Shown piece by piece: positions 62,395-64,000 of a stretch of DNA of 64,000 nt (the stretch's first letter is position 1; each line of letters begins with the position of its first letter). The DNA lies in NCBI GenBank assembly GCA_963829575.1, contig CAWHJF010000002.1, positions 1 to 64,000 on the forward strand. The letters are read 5' to 3'. Under the pieces are notes generated by a model that was given only the letters and a program-made list of their open reading frames with translations, was not told where the DNA came from and ran no database searches. Source of the stretch: KACC-23026 sp963829575. GTDB taxonomy: Bacteria; Bacillota; Bacilli; Bacillales; Sporolactobacillaceae. The position numbers were made by a program, and so were the translations under genes.

Positions 62395-62948
62395 TAGTTT
62401 TTAAAACATTTCTTATAATCATTTTTCATTAAAACACTCTTGCAAGCAAAGCCAAATTGGTCGTAAATTTCATTTCTCACATCCAAGGTCACGCCACTAT
62501 CTATCTTAGGATAATAAATGCTCTTGTTCGTAACCACTAATGTGGTATTATTCTCCCAATTCATTGAAAAATCTCCGTTTTCCCTACCATAATAGACTAT
62601 TTTAGTTCCTCTTTTTGGGGTATATATTCATCACTTTAACCCAAATATCGACACCTCCAGCAGCACCACCCCACGGTTTATAGTAAGCATTGGCTGTATA
62701 ATTTCCATTTGGAGACTTAATAGGACCCTCCTGAAGAGTTCCTTTAAGATGGCTAAAGGTGAAAAAGTAATCATCATAAACGAAAATTCCTAAAACTAAA
62801 ATAACCCCTGATAAAAAAGCAATTAGATTCTTTTTAGGAAAGGCTTTCTTTTGAGAAAATAAACAACTAATCTCACACACAGAACAATAAATACTAAAAT
62901 ATTAATAATTAGAATAATAACCCCAAATAGGTTTAAATAAATATTCAT
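62395..62948 (-). pseudogene. DUF5412-like membrane-anchored protein with two frameshifts
   Basis: ATG 62948 (after AAAGGAGG) starts MNIYLNLFGVIILIINILVF with two hydrophobic segments, and the first frame ends at about residue 43. The second frame continues FPKKNLIAFLSGVILVLGIF, SPNGNYTANAYYKPWGGAAG, VDIWVKVMN, and the third PKRGTKIVYYGREN, NNTTLVVTNKSIYYPKIDSG and CKSVLMKNDYKKCFKN to a stop at 62395. Order and motifs (SPNG-x-Y-x-x-x-A-Y; late R-x-E-x-x-D) match DUF5412. One base missing near 62836 and one extra near 62612-62620 restore a continuous ~184-residue protein. Confidence 0.6.
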
Positions 62949-62972
62949 ACTGCCTCCTTTGCTTCTTCAATT

Positions 62973-63020
62973 AATCTGACCGTTTGTTGAATAAGATACG
63001 GCGATATCTTTCACAAAAGC
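62973..63020. repeat. Intergenic repeat, copy A
   Basis: It begins AATCTGACCGTTTGTTGAAT and continues with ACGGCGAT; compare copies B (63276) and C (63957). Confidence 0.5.
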
Positions 63021-63051
63021 TCATCGTTAGCTTAACATTGTTCGATTAAAG

Positions 63052-63231
63052 TTACTTTTGATTTCTGGTAGCTCTGAACTCTGTTGAAAAATAAAATACA
63101 GCAATAAGAAATAATATCGATGAAAGAGCTAATACTATTCCGTTCCATTCACCACTAAATAAAGTGATATTAACAAGAGTAATCGTGTGCATTAGAGTTA
63201 CAATGAAAAACAATATAATATAAGTTTTCAA
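63052..63231 (-). CDS. Small two-helix membrane protein, 59 residues
   Basis: The frame from TTG 63231 encodes MKTYIILFFIVTLMHTITLV, then NITLFSGEWNGIVLALSSIL and FLIAVFYFSTEFRATRNQK. It has two membrane helices. GGGGGGAAG lies just before the TTG. I do not recognise the family. It sits between copies A and B of the intergenic repeat. Confidence 0.55.
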   Translation of the reverse strand: MKTYIILFFIVTLMHTITLVNITLFSGEWNGIVLALSSILFLIAVFYFSTEFRATRNQK

Positions 63232-63275
63232 TAACTTCCCCCCGCTAAAAAACTAACATAAAAAACACAAACCTT

Positions 63276-63337
63276 ATTGAACTTTTCTGAACCGTTTGTT
63301 GAAGAAGCGACGGTGATAGCCTTGTTCAACAATCGCG
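63276..63337. repeat. Intergenic repeat, copy B
   Basis: TTCTGAACCGTTTGTTGAAG continues with AAGCGACGGTGATAGCCTTG and TTCAACAATCGCGG. The arms TTGTTGAA and TTCAACAA pair. Confidence 0.6.
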
Positions 63338-63371
63338 GTCCGTTGCTAAATAACGGAACGAACTATTGAGG

Positions 63372-63935
63372 TTATTTCTGGCTCTTCTCGTAAGCCTTAT
63401 ACTGCTTCCAAACCATATCAGAGGTTTTAGAATCAGGGTTAGAAAGTTCTTGATACCACTTAGAATCATTTTTACCTAAATTAGTTTCTATTTGTTTTAA
63501 TACTTTAATTATAAACGATTTATTAGTATCAATTTTATGATAGTAATAATCAACGCCAGATTTATTATTGCTAATTATTGCTTCTCCAAATTTGTCATAG
63601 TCGTCTGACAAACTCCTAATCTGGTCTCCCAGTAATCCTAATTTTCCATTCGTGCTTTGAATTTTGTCAGCATATTCTTGCAGAACACCCTCGGAACGTC
63701 CTAATGAAACCTGTCCATTTGATTTTCTCAATTCCGATAACCAAAAGCCTTTAGACCCTGAACCATTTAATTCGAAGATAGTAGTCCTCACTGTTTCCTT
63801 ATACTGTAATCCCATTGCGTCTTCAAAATCTTTGTTTTTCCTATATAAATAATAGTTAAGGACAAGAGAACAGCACATATCAGTACAACTACAAAGATTA
63901 ATGTTTTCTTTAAATAAATGGCTAACCCTCCCCAT
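63372..63935 (-). CDS. Hypothetical membrane-anchored protein, N-terminus uncertain
   Basis: The C-terminal ~140 residues are a charged helical domain (KNKDFEDAMGLQYKET ... LKQIETNLGKNDSKWYQEL). The stated frame has an unlikely N-terminus (MGRVSHLFKENINLCSCTDM). The adjacent frame at the same place encodes a good membrane anchor, IYLKKTLIFVVVLICAVLLS then LTIIY, behind GGGAGGG. A one-base change near 63840-63850 would join anchor and domain, so the annotated start is probably wrong or the gene frameshifted. I do not recognise the family. Confidence 0.5.
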   Translation of the reverse strand: MGRVSHLFKENINLCSCTDMCCSLVLNYYLYRKNKDFEDAMGLQYKETVRTTIFELNGSGSKGFWLSELRKSNGQVSLGRSEGVLQEYADKIQSTNGKLGLLGDQIRSLSDDYDKFGEAIISNNKSGVDYYYHKIDTNKSFIIKVLKQIETNLGKNDSKWYQELSNPDSKTSDMVWKQYKAYEKSQK

Positions 63936-63956
63936 AAATTATTTTCTTATTAAAAT

Positions 63957-64000
63957 AATCTGACCTTTACTTGCATAACGACGGCGACAGCCTTGTTCAA
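63957..64000. repeat. Intergenic repeat, copy C (cut by the window edge)
   Basis: AATCTGACCTTTACTTGCAT continues with AACGACGGCGACAGCCTTG and TTCAA, matching copy B over its right part. Confidence 0.5.

Noticed and set aside
1..64000. tRNA, rRNA or CRISPR array
   Set aside because: I saw no cloverleaf with GTTCRAAYC-type arms, no rRNA-like sequence and no array of regular direct repeats with spacers.

Overview
The window looks like a chromosomal stretch of a low-GC, endospore-forming Bacillales bacterium. The evidence is a GerA-type germinant receptor gene at the left edge, a YaaH/SleL-like LysM + GH18 protein and a YjcZ-type 24-residue sporulation peptide. RNA and DNA control elements are also typical of Bacillales: a leucine T-box, a SAM-I (S-box) riboswitch, a preQ1-I riboswitch, TnrA/GlnR-type boxes and a CodY-like box. 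No rRNA, tRNA or CRISPR array was found.

Layout. Positions 1-4.7 kb are accessory and partly decayed: a frameshifted gerA-like start, a potassium channel, a frameshifted DUF1906 gene, and an FMN-binding/ApbE/RnfD-like flavin electron-transfer operon with two lesions. Positions 4.9-55.3 kb are an orderly core. It holds sbcDC; T-box-controlled leuA; an SSS symporter with a small partner; an aminotransferase; a Kef-type antiporter; amt followed by a DUF294 nucleotidyltransferase and a DEDDh exonuclease; an epimerase; an aldo/keto reductase; a GGDEF protein; a DUF3231 protein; a GT51 transglycosylase; and a PhoD-like phosphatase. It continues with the LysM-GH18 protein, a MATE pump, an amino-acid permease, a LysE exporter, a SWIM-SNF2 helicase, an SDR, a duplicated secreted protein, exoA, a branched-chain aminotransferase, a thioesterase, an S-box-controlled MetE-like enzyme, a ThiF-like E1, topB, a LysR regulator, uvsE, yjcZ and the preQ1-controlled queCDE operon. 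Positions 55.5-64 kb are AT-rich and accessory: small unknown proteins, a kinase pseudogene, an ECF sigma/anti-sigma operon, a complete IS21-type transposase pair with gene remnants on both sides, and several frameshifted small genes separated by palindromic repeats.

How it fits together. Several units are nutrient-responsive: leucine (T-box leuA, CodY-like site at the aminotransferase), methionine (S-box), nitrogen (four TnrA/GlnR-like sites before amt) and queuosine precursor (preQ1). DNA repair is well represented (SbcCD, ExoA, UvsE). The most unusual observations are the probable IS1182-derived insertions inside two transcription terminators, the amt-nucleotidyltransferase-exonuclease cluster that lacks glnK, and the concentration of single-base frameshifts in the two accessory ends. 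I did not find a clear new defence system.
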